Below, piece after piece: positions 10,271 to 21,074 of a stretch of DNA of 64,000 nt. Source of the DNA: Cylindrotheca closterium. Taxonomy: Eukaryota; Bacillariophyta; Bacillariophyceae; Bacillariales; Bacillariaceae. The stretch is from assembly GCA_933822405.4 (NCBI GenBank), contig CAKOGP040001747.1:380841-444840 (forward strand), in the 5' to 3' direction. The notes beneath the pieces are model-generated. The model saw only the letters and a list, made by a program, of their open reading frames with translations. It had not been told where the DNA came from and searched no databases. Within the stretch, counting starts at the first letter, position 1. Every line of letters begins with the position of its first letter. The position numbers and the translations under genes are program-made.

Positions 10271-10539
10271 CTGGACAAAACTTATTGATAATACTCCAAA
10301 TTAGAAAGATTAGGCAGACTCCACCCGTAGTTTCATTAGACCATCACTTGTTGCAAACAAATGTTAGAGTGCTCAGAGCTATTGAGAGGTGTTTGGTTTG
10401 GTTGGTATCTTGTCTATGTTTGGAACTATATAAAAGAAACCTATGTCAAGCAAAAGGGGTGACTCGCTTCTGTCTCGATTCAATGTAGTGGAGAAATGGA
10501 ATCCATGGTCTCTGAGGTACACTGGTGTATTTGCATCTA

Positions 10540-10764
10540 CTTATGCTTCACTGTAATCGTTGTCACCAGAGATTTGTAGATATCATCCTCCAAGTCACTG
10601 AAGTCATTGATGCTCCAGTCAGTCTCAAGTAGCTCGCTGTGAACTGCATCGGCCAATCGGTTCAAGCACGAGATTTCCAAGCGTCGAAAGTCGAAATGAA
10701 CAACCACCAGATCGAGACTCACTCCACAGTTTGCTTTGACAAATTGCCCCACCTCGCGGTACTT
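10540..10764 (-). CDS. Small hypothetical protein
   Basis: About 75 residues counted from the inner ATG (MKYREVGQFVKAN); a 5-residue longer start exists. Composition is protein-like, with alternating hydrophobic and acidic residues (LDLVVVHFDFRRLEISC, INDFSDLEDDIYKSLV), but no family is recognised. It lies in the 3' region of the LRR gene on the opposite strand. It could be a single exon of a larger gene or a chance ORF. Confidence 0.35.
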
Positions 10765-10782
10765 CATTGTTCTCCTTTGCAT

Positions 10783-11585
10783 TATTCCTTGATCAGCTCG
10801 TATAGTTTACCACCGTACCACTACCATTCCTGCTACCTGTGAAAAAGAGTAACATTCAATTTATATAAAATGTTAGACATGTCGACCAGGACAAACTGTC
10901 ACAGAAATAAAGACACGTTCGTCCAACTATATGACTTTCTAAAATTTCTCTAGCACGACGCAATGACCGAACCAAACATGTAAAAATATCATTCATGGAA
11001 TGAGTCGGGTCCGGAGATACTGTCTGCATTGTTCTATTGTTTTTCGGATGATGATGATGATGCGGTCTCATGATCCTGAATACAATGTGATGTTACTTCT
11101 TCAATCCAACTTACCCCGTTGTAGTGTGTTTGCATCAATGTAGCTTCATCTTCAGTGCAGAGATTGAGAGATTTAAGTCTTTGGAATCACGTCATTCCCC
11201 GTGGTGGCCATCATGGATGTGATGTATAATATCATCTACGATCACTGTCCCATACTCAATACCGATATACGATTGGTGATCCATCATCGTGACACACGAC
11301 AGACGAAAATACCACGTAACTCGTAACGCTTGACGTTGACCCCGTCACGTGACCTCTCATTCAATTACCTCGCACCAGGTACAAGTACCAACCTCACCGC
11401 TATTGCATTGTTGCTAGTAACTTCTTTTATAGAACATTGTTTAATGATCCTAAGACCAACTTATTCACAGATGACAAATGCTATGCTTCAACACAATGCA
11501 GAACCTAAAATTTAAAAAATCCCCATTTCACGATTGATACTCTAAAATAATATTAATACTGTAGGCTGTATTCAATATCCAATTT
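10783..11585. other. Intergenic, nothing recognised
   Basis: No supported gene. It contains a short GAT/ATG triplet run near 11048-11062 and a TACTGTAG octamer at 11557-11564, just 3' of the Hip gene. Confidence 0.5.
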
Positions 11586-12876
11586 TTAATCCACCAAGTC
11601 TGGCAAATCGCCCATGTCCAAATCAGGAATATCATCATCATTTCCACCACCAGCACCTGGCATGCCACCACCGCCCATACCGCCCATGCCTCCCATTCCA
11701 GGCATACCGCCGCCGCCGCCACCCAATTTGCCCATAATCTTTTGCAAAATAGGACCAACTTCTGGATCCGACATGATCTTTTGTAGTTTGGCAGGATTGC
11801 TCAACAGTCCAGCGGGGCCTCCGGGACTATTCATGAGTTCCCCAAAGGCAGCCACGACCTTGGGGTTTTGCATGGCGGCCTGAATTTCAGGATCTCCCAT
11901 CATCATACCCATGAGGCCTCCCATGTCCATGCCACCAGGGCCGCCGGCGCCGCCCATTCCAGGCATTCCACCCATGCCTCCCATTCCAGGCATGCCACCC
12001 ATACCTCCCATTCCAGGCATACCACCCGCAGCACTACGTTGTTGTTGTTGTTCCTCCTTTGCTCTTGCGGCTTCTTCTTCTCGGACCTTGCGAATCTCTT
12101 CTGCCTTCTTTCGCATCTTTTCTTCCTTGGCCAATCGTTCCTTGGCTTGTTCCTTTTCTTCTTCGACACGCTTCTTGGAAAGTTCCTTGAGCATGTCGGC
12201 TACTTCCGGATCAAAATCAATCGACTGGGCTTGTCCCAAATCGGACAGGGCCCCGTGCCAATCTTGCAAATGTTGAAAGCGGAGTTGACCTCTTGTTTTC
12301 AGAGCTTTTCCAGAGTCCGGGTTCTGTTCCAAGGCGCGGTTGCAATCTTGTTCCGATTCCTTATAGTGTCCCAATTTCATGAGACAAATGGCACGATTCG
12401 AGTACAGCAAAGCAGAAGGAGGAGCGGCAAGGACGGCTTGATTGTACAATTCCAAAGCTTTTGAGTGATCCCCATTCGACTTGGCATCTGCCGCTTGTTG
12501 CTTGAACTCGCCGGCCTTGTCAAAGTCTTCGGCACCGGACGCCGCATCGTAGACCGTGACGGTAACACCTGAGGATGTTTCTGCTTCTGCCGTTTGGTTT
12601 TCTGTGTTTTTCTCTTCAGCGGGAAGACTTCCACCAAGTTCTTCAATTTGAGTCTGCAGACTAGTAATGTATTCCGTTACTTTTTCTGTTTAGGATGATT
12701 TCAGCAGCAGTGGATGGAGTGGGAATGAAAACGTTATTAGATTCACGGTCCATGGGAACTTCACAGTTAGATGTCACAGGTGAATTTGACAGGTAACATG
12801 ATAACTTACGCTTCTCATCACCAGACAGTTTGTCGCCCAGGATGGTTGAGATATCCGATGGGATAGAAGGCGCCAT
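11586..12876 (-). CDS. ST13: Hsc70-interacting protein (Hip/ST13 family)
   Basis: Two exons, 12810..12876 and 11586..12685, join in phase 1 across a 124-nt intron (GTAAGT donor, AACAG acceptor) to give 388 residues, close to the ~370 of animal Hip. The N-terminus (IPSDISTILGDKL) leads to a short dimerisation-like helix, then an acidic linker. Tetratricopeptide repeats follow (AADAKSNGDHSKALELYNQA, LYSNRAICLMKLGHYKESEQ, LEQNPDSGKALKTRGQL), then a long charged helix, the hallmark GGMPGMGGMGGMPGMG repeats, and a C-terminal STI1/DP-type domain (DPEIQAAMQNPKVVAAF, NPAKLQKIMSDPEVGPILQ). Hip is a cytosolic cochaperone that stabilises ADP-bound Hsc70. It is head-to-head with the gene at 13269. Confidence 0.93.
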
Positions 12877-13201
12877 GTTTCTGTTTCACTTTGGCCCAAG
12901 GAATGATAACAATAATCGAAACAGCAGGATAGTAAAATCTGAGGATGACAATGATGCCAAACGAGATGATGATCGCGACTATTTTTTCGATCGTGATCCG
13001 TCTCCATCCAGCGAACTCTTGCACGATTGACCCCTTCGACTGGTTTTCCTTTTAATCCATCGGGTCGAAGGAAATCATTTTTTGAATTTCTGAGCGAGCG
13101 TGCCTGGATCTGATATGAGAAGGATTTGATTTTTGGACAGGTTCTGCGGAATTCCCACGAGTCGCAGTCGTCAGTTAGGAGGTTTCTGATGCGTCCATTA
13201 T

Positions 13202-13225
13202 TCATTCATTCATTCATTCATTCAT
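13202..13225. repeat. (ATTC)n microsatellite
   Basis: Six tandem ATTC/CATT units in the divergent region between the Hip gene and the RS/PS-repeat gene. Confidence 0.9.
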
Positions 13226-13268
13226 GCAGTAACGCACTCACTACCACGGCAACAGAAACTTGTGTATC

Positions 13269-15586
13269 ATGGACAGTCCCAAAAAGCGTCACAGCGATGC
13301 CAGTAATAAAAATCAGGGATCTCCTCGGATTTCACCCAAGAACGACAGCATTACTCCTCCCACATCGGCTCCTGAAAGAATGGGCAAATCAGGGAGTTCT
13401 CGTAAATTGATATCCATCGAAGCGTTGGATGGCGCTGCAGCACCACCTTTGGGATTGAAGGACACCAAGAAACATCATTCTTCAAAGAGACATTCTTCTT
13501 CGTCTTCTTCCAAGAGACACGTGCATGACGAAGAATCGCATTGGACCGATTCGGTCGCATCCTCTCGACGAAGTGGCTTAGTAAACGATCACCATCACAA
13601 GTCTTCCAAAAAAATATTGGATGACGGTGATGAGGATATTATCAGTTTGGATGATGGTGATCACAAGCTGCGACGCCACAGCCATAAACGAACAAGCGGT
13701 TCTCGATCTCCACACCGTAAGTACCGAAATGGTTCGAGAGGACTTGTCAAAACAGTGACATGACGCACACCTGACACCTTTCTCTTGGACTCACAGGAAG
13801 AAGTGGCACCTACGATGATGGGGAAAGAGGAAGTGGCCATCACAGACGAAGCAGTAGCAGTAGAAGACTCACCGACAAGAGTCCAAGCAAATCTCCTAGT
13901 AGAAGGCGAAGTAGTACCCGAAGACACAGCAAAAGTCCAACTACATCTCCTACTCGAAGACGAAGTAGCACCCGAAGGCACAGTAAAAGTCCGAGCAAAT
14001 CACCTACTCGGTCCAATCACAGAGGAGGAGGAGGATCATCGAGACGAGACTTACTCGAGCGATCCAAGAGTCCAAGTCGATCCCACCGAGGATCATCAAG
14101 AAGAGATATGTTGCAAGGATCCAAGAGTCCCAGCAAATCCCACAGATCTAGAAGAAGCTTATTAGAACGATCGAAGAGTCCCAGTCGATCCAACCGAGGC
14201 GGAGGATCCAGAAGAGACCTACTAACACGTTCCAAGAGTCCCAGCAGATCCAGTAGAGGAGGAGAATCACGAAGGGACATGCTACTAGAACGATCCAAGA
14301 GTCCAAGTAGATCGAACCGAGGTTCTCGTCGCAGCAATCTATCAAGAGAAGGATCCACTCGCAAACGAAACAGCAATAATCGTCCTTCACTAGAAGACAG
14401 CAGCAAGGGACTGCCACCTTCAGTCCTCGATGACATTCCCAACCTGATGGAGGCCCAACAACGAAACAAGAATAATGTGGGTGGACTCAATCCGCAAAAG
14501 AAAAAATTCTTGACCGGAATCATTATTTGTTTGATGTTACTGCTGGGAATTGCGGCTGGAGTGGCTTGGTTCCTCTTGACGCAAGACGATTCTTCGGAGA
14601 CTCCCGCAACACTAGACGAAACTGCTGCCACCACCAGTCCATCAGTACCCTTGGAACCTCCCAGTTCCGTTCCTACGAGCATGCCCTCCGATAATCCCAC
14701 CAACGTTCCACAACTGTTTGACCCACCAAACCAGGAAGATTGTTTCAATATCAGGGGTCGGGCACCAGTCTCCAATCAAGATGATATGATTCTCACTCCA
14801 TTTGGATTGGATTTTGATGTCACTGTGGTCCCAGGTGCGCTTACTGCCTTTTGGGTGGACTCTTTTATGGACAAGTTCTTTCGAACCTTGGTGCCCGATT
14901 TGACGGGTTGCGACCGACGACAACGACGACGAAAGGTGTTGGAATTGCCATCGGTAGCAGAAAGTCATCATCAACAACGCCAATTGAATGGCATTCGTTA
15001 TGCCATTGGAAATGTCAATGCCACGGGAGAAGTACAACTGGGTAAATCCTGTGAAGATGGGGCCCCACAACCATGCTACCGGTTTGTGATCAAGATGGAT
15101 TTGTACCTAAAAGACGAGGACTTGTCCAATTTCCAATTGATCTCTTTGGTTGTGAGCATTGTCAATCCTCCAGACTCGGAAGAATCACTGATCCAGAGGA
15201 TGGGACTTCCCCCCAGTCTATTTGAGGATGTGGCAGTAGTCTTGCTTGGTTCGACTACGGAATCGCCGTCGGCCGAACCATCCCCATCACCTTCCGAATC
15301 GCCATCCTTGGTTCCAAGTGCCATGCCATCGTCGGCTCCATCCGAATCGCCAACACCACGACCGACCCTGTCGCCCACCCTTTCTCCATCCAAGCAGCCC
15401 TCTCGAGTCCCTTCCAGCTCACCCTCGCTGCTGCCATCGACGCTGCCATCTTTGCAACCATCATCTCGACCATCCCTTCAACCTTCCTCGAGACCCTCCC
15501 GGCAGCCTTCGTCTCGACCATCCATGGTGCCATCCTTGGCGCCATCCGCTTCACCATCTATTGCAGTTCCAAAAGCACCGAATTAA
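13269..15586 (+). CDS. Single-pass membrane protein: RS-rich cytosolic tail, TM, ectodomain, PS-rich repeats
   Basis: Two exons, 13269..13716 and 13797..15586, spliced in phase 1 (GTAAGT / ACTCACAG, 80-nt intron), give 745 residues. The first ATG is 13269. Residues 1-385 are hydrophilic: His/Ser/Lys-rich, then about eight repeats of the form RSKSPSRSxRGxxRRDxL resembling SR-protein phosphorylation repeats. One membrane helix (about 387-410, FLTGIIICLMLLLGIAAGVA) follows a KKK stop-transfer cluster. The ectodomain (about 411-630) has scattered Cys. The C-terminus (about 633-735) is a PSxxPS run (PSSRPSLQPSSRPSRQPSS) typical of diatom surface proteins. Topology with the RS part inside is inferred from the positive-inside rule. 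The ectodomain family is unknown; a cell-wall or surface role is inferred. Confidence 0.85.
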
Positions 15587-16619
15587 TGATATAGTTTGGG
15601 CTAATACCTTATCATTCCAAAAAAATAAGATCTTTACCCGGTCATTGTAGTCGAAGTAGTCTATCTTTTCTCTATTTTTTTGTCTGATAGATGTTATTCT
15701 GAGGAAACTACTGTACGATGTATTATCCTATGGGCATGGTTGTATATTTTTAGAAATTCAATATTCATTTTCATGAGTCGTCCACTTTGTTCACTTAGAT
15801 TTGGTTCCAAAGTCGGTTGGTTGTTATGTTTCAATATCAGTAGTACCAGACATGCCAATCTGACAATGTCATGGTAAAGGATATTGAAATGGGTTGAAGA
15901 CGCCGCTGCTCCCTTCAGTTCCAGTGCCATCGCGAAACTGCATGTACCACCGAGCATTGTCAATTATATAATACATGTATAATTGACAATGTCAGCTGTT
16001 CACATGTCTAACCGATATCGCTTCCTCTCCATATTTGAGCAGGGTGATGGATTACATGATACTGATATTGCATGGGAGACTTCCCCTTTGTCTTTCAAAT
16101 CCAATAACAGAGTGGTAGAGTTCAAGACTCTTTTTCAAAAAATTGAAGGGACCGCTTTTTGGGGCTCTTGCCAATTATGGACGCGCCCAACCATTCAACA
16201 AAGGCTGGAGGGAAGCATCAAAACTCAGCAAGCCATGAAATCGTCTGGTGTTGTGCCGCCGATGCAATCCTAGTGAGTGACCAATCCACTAGAAACCACA
16301 AAGACAAACACTAGCCAGCCGAAGGATCCCTTATAGATGTGAGAAGACACAACAAGTCTTGCAGATTTGCTGCATAATCATATCATCACCTATGACGAAA
16401 GAAGAAAAGAAAAAATGGTGAGACCATGGTTCAGGAAGTAGATGAAATTGAAACGGTCAAGAAAACTTACCAGCAGAAATGAAGTGACATCCTTGTCATT
16501 GTAAAGACAAATTGTCATTAGGGGGGTGAATTTCCATTGAACTCTTTGATGGGTTGTTCGTGTGTTGTCGCACACTATTATCATACTTCATCTCTTTCAA
16601 AGTCGTGGCAGAATGTACT
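15587..16619. other. Intergenic, nothing recognised except a hairpin
   Basis: No supported gene; a 96-codon open frame at 15983 lacks a proper ATG at its start and overlaps the hairpin at 15955-15991. Confidence 0.5.
15955..15991. repeat. Perfect inverted repeat, 14-bp arms, 9-nt loop
   Basis: CATTGTCAATTATA at 15955-15968 is exactly complementary to TATAATTGACAATG at 15978-15991. A U-A rich stem-loop could form in RNA, or this may be the core of a small palindromic element. It lies about 370 bp past the stop of the PS-repeat gene. Confidence 0.85.
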
Positions 16620-17324
16620 TTAATTGGCACCGTTTTGTCGATTCGCCACTCGGCGACTGTATCGCCTTCCTTGTTCCGTCATGCCAGATCCCAAAGCTTT
16701 GGTGAAAGGATCCTCCGCCATATGTGTAATGAGAAGCTTAGCCCGTTGAAGGCTGTATCGCTTTCCACATTCAGTCCATCCGGATCCCATTCCATCAGGA
16801 GGAATGCCAGTAATAGCTGCGTTGTCAGATTGCTCTTGCAGTGGTTCTGGAATCTCGCCATTGCTGATAGTATCCTCCAAAGGATCCTCCGCAGAATCAA
16901 TGTTGTCATCAATTGATCCAACATCCAAAGACGAGTCAAAGTGGCAATCGTCTTCTTCTTCTGGATCGTCAGAAATGACACAAAGGGTATCCATCACAGT
17001 ACTCCGCAGCTGAGGAAGTACTCGTTCCTCAAAACACTCGCACAGATAATGATATTTGATCTGACCGTAAATTTCTCGATTTCGTTTCTTTCTGGATTGA
17101 ATATCTTCCTGGTCTGGCATAAAGTTTCTTCTCTGATTGGTTTGGGTGAAACTGACATGATTGGTGATTCTTGGTGATCCCCAATCTTTTCTCGCAGGAC
17201 AAAGAATGGAAACAGGTGGCGTAGGTGGCATATAAGTAGGTAGAGCGTGTTCCAGACTGTCCCAATTCTCCTCCTTCTTGTTCATGTAGTTGATGATAGT
17301 GTTGGTCATGCTAGTGTTGGTCAT
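16620..17324 (-). CDS. Hypothetical protein with two short GSG-TE-G-RYS repeats
   Basis: A 234-residue acidic protein of unknown family. The first 16 residues contain a duplicated MTNTS/MTNTI unit mirrored by a direct DNA repeat at 17302-17336. A central acidic stretch (DDPEEEDDCHFD and following) is likely disordered. Near the C-terminus GSGWTECGKRYS and GSGMTEQGRRYS are two copies of one short motif about 35 residues apart. No signal peptide or TM helix. Neighbouring intergenic DNA gives no clue to function. Confidence 0.6.
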   Translation of the reverse strand: MTNTSMTNTIINYMNKKEENWDSLEHALPTYMPPTPPVSILCPARKDWGSPRITNHVSFTQTNQRRNFMPDQEDIQSRKKRNREIYGQIKYHYLCECFEERVLPQLRSTVMDTLCVISDDPEEEDDCHFDSSLDVGSIDDNIDSAEDPLEDTISNGEIPEPLQEQSDNAAITGIPPDGMGSGWTECGKRYSLQRAKLLITHMAEDPFTKALGSGMTEQGRRYSRRVANRQNGAN

Positions 17325-17966
17325 GCTAGTGTTTGATGTAGTTGGCGTAAAGAATTTTATAATGTAAGTTGTGATTTGTGTGAAAACAACCGCTTGATGA
17401 TGCGGTTGGAGATGATGCTGTGCGAGACGACATGGGAGATATGATCGTTTTCATCATGGAGTCGCCAAGCGTGACTCCTTCGAATCATCCTCATATCGAT
17501 GAGTAGGGTAGTCGACTTAGTCAATTATGTTTCTAATCTCATCGATATCGATCTACAGTACCAGGTACTTTATCCTCGACAGTACTCATATCTCTATTAT
17601 TATAGTATCTATCTTATTGAACAGCGAAGATTTGTTTGGAACAAACATCTATTTAACTTGTTGCGAGTACACATTTTCTTTCTCTTTGATCCACTGAGAG
17701 AAGTAGGTACTTGGTGCTTCGAAGTGTGATTGGTTCGCCACGAAGCAAGTCATATTGCAATGACTGTAGCTTTTCGATTGGCGGCATCTCACAGTTACGC
17801 TCACTTGTAGTCATCGTGTCTTGTGCGCCTTGGAATTGTACATGTCCCGGTTGTGGAACAAGCAGCGCCCCACCACCCCAAAGTAATTCTCTTTCTGGAC
17901 TACTATTCCCTCGTCGCTTACCCTAGGTCTTTCATTCACCCATAGACCTACTGTATGTGATCCATT
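17325..17966. other. Intergenic, nothing recognised
   Basis: No gene supported on either strand. A CTACAGTA (TACTGTAG reverse) octamer is at 17553-17560. Confidence 0.5.
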
Positions 17967-19283
17967 TCAGAGCTCGTCTTTCTTGTCAGAGTCTTTCTCG
18001 TTAGTACTTGTAGCCGGCTCCTCCAAACTCCTGATGGGCGGATGATGAGGAGGATTCACTGCTGTTGGATCATCAGCACAGTGTGGCAGAACCGTTGTCA
18101 TTGCCACCACCAGTGCCTTGTGATATTCATTTATCGTATCGTATTCGGAATTTTCCATGATGGGTTCTGAAGTTTGCATCATGTATGCAATAACTCCTGT
18201 CAAATCCTTGATTCGTGCTTCCACCATTGGCTTCGAAGGACACTTGTCATTGAGACACCTAGCAGCGTATTTTCCTTCTCCCATTTCATCGACAATGACT
18301 ACGATATCGTCGTCAAAATGAAAGGTTTGGGGATATGGTTCCACAATTCCATAATCTCGAAGGATCTCCGGCGTACCCAAGTAGTCGGCTCGTCCTGTAG
18401 GACAATCGTGACACTCTCGATACGAACGAAAAAGTTCCTCGCCTGGTTCCAAATCGCGGGATGCATATATACCGAAATCTTCATCGCTAAAGATAGAAGG
18501 TTTTGTGAAGATATTGATCTTGGCGTTGTCACTGTGATGGGCCACCAAATCGTAGAAAGGTACAAAGGCATGTTCCAAGCCCATTTGGACTGCCATTGTG
18601 ATAAAGTACGGATTCAGACTGTTGCCTTCATCGTCATCGTCCTGTATACAGTCCTCTTCATACAGTCTCCATGGCCACATGACGATATCATTCGACTCTT
18701 CAAATCCATCAAGCGTTCGAACGGCGATTTCACGTTGGGTCTGAAGCAACAAATGTTGAGCTGCTGTGGAAAACATGGCTGGAACCCTTGGGAAAGGTTG
18801 CAACTGAAGATACGTTATATATGGATAAAACTCGCTGTCTTCTTCGTCATCATATTCATCTCTCAGGGCCCATGCTAATTTGCAAATGTGATCTTGGTAG
18901 TCCTTGCTGGCCTTTTCTTTATCCTCGTCGGAGGAGGAATCGTCGTCGTTGGACCCATCATCATCCGACTCTTTCTTTGGGATAATATCGTCTAGCTGAA
19001 TCTTGATCTCCCCTGGAATCTCAATCAGCAATTCATCTGTCTGGATGGCCTCCTTGACAAAAATACCAATTCTAGAGTTGGGATCTTTGGAATTGGACCG
19101 TCTGATTTCTATTCGAGGATCCATCGATCCATCTTCGTCAATCAGCCACTCCATCATGACATTGATTTGTTGGAGAATTTCATCATCGACGCCATTTCCC
19201 CCATCTTCAGAGGATAACGACAACAAGATACACGGGACGAATGTGATGCAGGCAAGTAAGGAACTGGGTCGAGGTATCCTCAT
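17967..19283 (-). CDS. SET-domain protein, LSMT/SETD3-like, copy 1
   Basis: 438 residues counted from ATG 19283; an upstream GTG-led extension is ignored. A hydrophobic N-terminus (SSLLACITFVPCILLSL) looks like a signal peptide. The split SET domain follows: an RIGIFVKEAI block with ELLIEIPGEIKI, an acidic insert (EESDDDGSNDDDSSSDED), FYPYITYLQLQPFPRVPAMF, then FVPFYDLVAHHSDNAKINI and the catalytic-Tyr motif GEELFRSYRE. The SAM-contacting NHS motif of this family reads HHS here, so methyltransferase activity is uncertain. SETD3 and Rubisco LSMT enzymes methylate Lys or His of non-histone proteins, but a secretory or plastid-entry signal here points to a different compartment. First of three paralogs in the cluster, all minus strand. 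Confidence 0.85.
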   Translation of the reverse strand: MRIPRPSSLLACITFVPCILLSLSSEDGGNGVDDEILQQINVMMEWLIDEDGSMDPRIEIRRSNSKDPNSRIGIFVKEAIQTDELLIEIPGEIKIQLDDIIPKKESDDDGSNDDDSSSDEDKEKASKDYQDHICKLAWALRDEYDDEEDSEFYPYITYLQLQPFPRVPAMFSTAAQHLLLQTQREIAVRTLDGFEESNDIVMWPWRLYEEDCIQDDDDEGNSLNPYFITMAVQMGLEHAFVPFYDLVAHHSDNAKINIFTKPSIFSDEDFGIYASRDLEPGEELFRSYRECHDCPTGRADYLGTPEILRDYGIVEPYPQTFHFDDDIVVIVDEMGEGKYAARCLNDKCPSKPMVEARIKDLTGVIAYMMQTSEPIMENSEYDTINEYHKALVVAMTTVLPHCADDPTAVNPPHHPPIRSLEEPATSTNEKDSDKKDEL

Positions 19284-19595
19284 TGCTCTGCCGTCAAAGT
19301 GATTGTGATGCACAGATTTGACAAGATTGAAAATTGTGTGATGTCAAAGTGCGATGATGCCTGTGCGCGGTTATTTTCTCCGCGCGTTCGGTGTTGGAAA
19401 TGCGAAATCAATAATTGGGGGATCCCATATACATACTCCCAAAACTTCTTCCAAAAGCGAGTATTTGAGATTGATTTTTTCATTCATTTGACATTAACGA
19501 ATATTGAAATTGATAATAATATTGTATTTCTAAAAATACTATAATATGTATATTACTCCTTAATATTCATCTATCTACTGTATACGGTAGTGTTC

Positions 19596-20726
19596 TTACG
19601 TATCCGGATCTGGGCACTTGGACGATATTGAAGAAAAAGCCACAAGCAAAGCTTGGTGATATTCCTTGATAATTGCAAGCTCTCTTGGAGGAACTTGCAA
19701 CTTCGCCATCGCCACTTCTGGCAAAAGGATCTCTTCTACTTCCATCAGCGCTTGGACTTTTTCTTCTATCCAAGAACTTTCTGGGCAGTTTTCATTCAAG
19801 CATGAGGCAACATATTCCAGTTGTCCATCATCGGATTCAACTTGATCGACAACAATGGTCACACCATCGGATATGTGAAACGTATGCGGATATCCTTCCA
19901 CAAATCCAAAGTCACGAAGAATTTCTGGTGTTCCCCATTCGTCAGAGCTCGTATCATGGTAAGCGTAGTGAAGTTCTTCGCCTGCCTTCAGATGTCGTAG
20001 CGCCTGGACGGTGAATTCGTCGTCGAAGTCATGAAGCGAAGAATCTGTCATGGTATTTACTTTCTCAGGGTGATTGGAGTGGTTCAACATATCGTAAATC
20101 GGAATCAAAGCCGAGTCATATCCACGCTGTACAGTCAAAGCAATAAAATGGGGATCCAGAGTCTCGTCACCGACTGCGCATTCTTCCTCGGCATAGGATC
20201 GGAGCCAGCTGACAATAGATGACGGTTCTTCTTCCTCATAAGCGCCATTGATTCGCAAGCCTCCTTGGACCTTCAATAGAAGACCTTGGCCTGCTGATGA
20301 CCATGCTCCCGGAATCTGACCTTCGACTTGCGTCCTTAGGTAGTTTATGTAAGGAAGGAACTTGCTCTTGTCACCTTTTTCGAATTCCGCTTTCAACATC
20401 CAACTGAGTTCACATACTTCTTCATCGTACTCCCAGTCATTGCCATCATCAACTATTTGAATCTTTAATTCGCCAGGTATTCTCATCAATATCTCATTTT
20501 CTTGTATTGGGGCATTGGCAAACACACCAAAGTAGGAGCTTGGATCTTCCGGATCCAATCGTCGAATTTCCACACGGGAATCCAAAAACCCACCAGCGGA
20601 TTCCAGCCACTGAATCAAGTTGTGAACTTCTTGACTGTGTCTTATGAATGCACTCTCTTCCCCAAATGCACCGTGTCCAAGGATATTCAGCAGCAGTAAA
20701 ATATTGAATAACGGTAGCCTAAGCAT
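19596..20726 (-). CDS. SET-domain protein, LSMT/SETD3-like, copy 2
   Basis: 376 residues counted from ATG 20726 (MLRLPLFNILLLLNILGHG), which gives a clean signal peptide and aligns with the other copies; the frame is open another 49 codons upstream. SET blocks: VEIRRLDPEDPSSYFGVFA, EILMRIPGELKIQI, FLPYINYLRTQVEGQIPGAW, then MLNHSNHPEKVN with an intact NHS motif, and GEELHYAYHD with the catalytic Tyr. A C-terminal Cys-containing block (YVASCLNENCPESSW) and helix EYHQALLVAF are shared with copies 1 and 3. Of the three, this one keeps the canonical cofactor motif and is the best candidate for an active enzyme. Substrate unknown. Confidence 0.87.
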   Translation of the reverse strand: MLRLPLFNILLLLNILGHGAFGEESAFIRHSQEVHNLIQWLESAGGFLDSRVEIRRLDPEDPSSYFGVFANAPIQENEILMRIPGELKIQIVDDGNDWEYDEEVCELSWMLKAEFEKGDKSKFLPYINYLRTQVEGQIPGAWSSAGQGLLLKVQGGLRINGAYEEEEPSSIVSWLRSYAEEECAVGDETLDPHFIALTVQRGYDSALIPIYDMLNHSNHPEKVNTMTDSSLHDFDDEFTVQALRHLKAGEELHYAYHDTSSDEWGTPEILRDFGFVEGYPHTFHISDGVTIVVDQVESDDGQLEYVASCLNENCPESSWIEEKVQALMEVEEILLPEVAMAKLQVPPRELAIIKEYHQALLVAFSSISSKCPDPDT

Positions 20727-21074
20727 CGTCTCACACGCACATGTGTTTGTAGTGTATTGATGATGAGCCTGAAAAAAAATTGATGACCCGGCAAATAAAC
20801 CTCCAACCAATGTATAAGACAGATGAGACACTGCATTTTTCTGAATTTTAAACTTAACGCCGGCCGACACCATAGGTACAGAAACTTAAAAAAAATAAGA
20901 CACTTTTTAAAAAACACCAACAGATTTCAAAATACTGCAAATCATATCTATATGCTACAAAATTCTCGTTTATCATTCTTCCATTGCGACTTGTCCTCTC
21001 TTTTATTCGAGCCTCAGCTCATTCCGATGTGGCTCGGCTCATTGGTGTTCATAAATTGCTCTCTTGTTTGCCCC

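Noticed and set aside
11868..12464. Long plus-strand frames opposite the Hip gene
   Set aside because: They are antisense products of the GGMP and TPR coding sequence.
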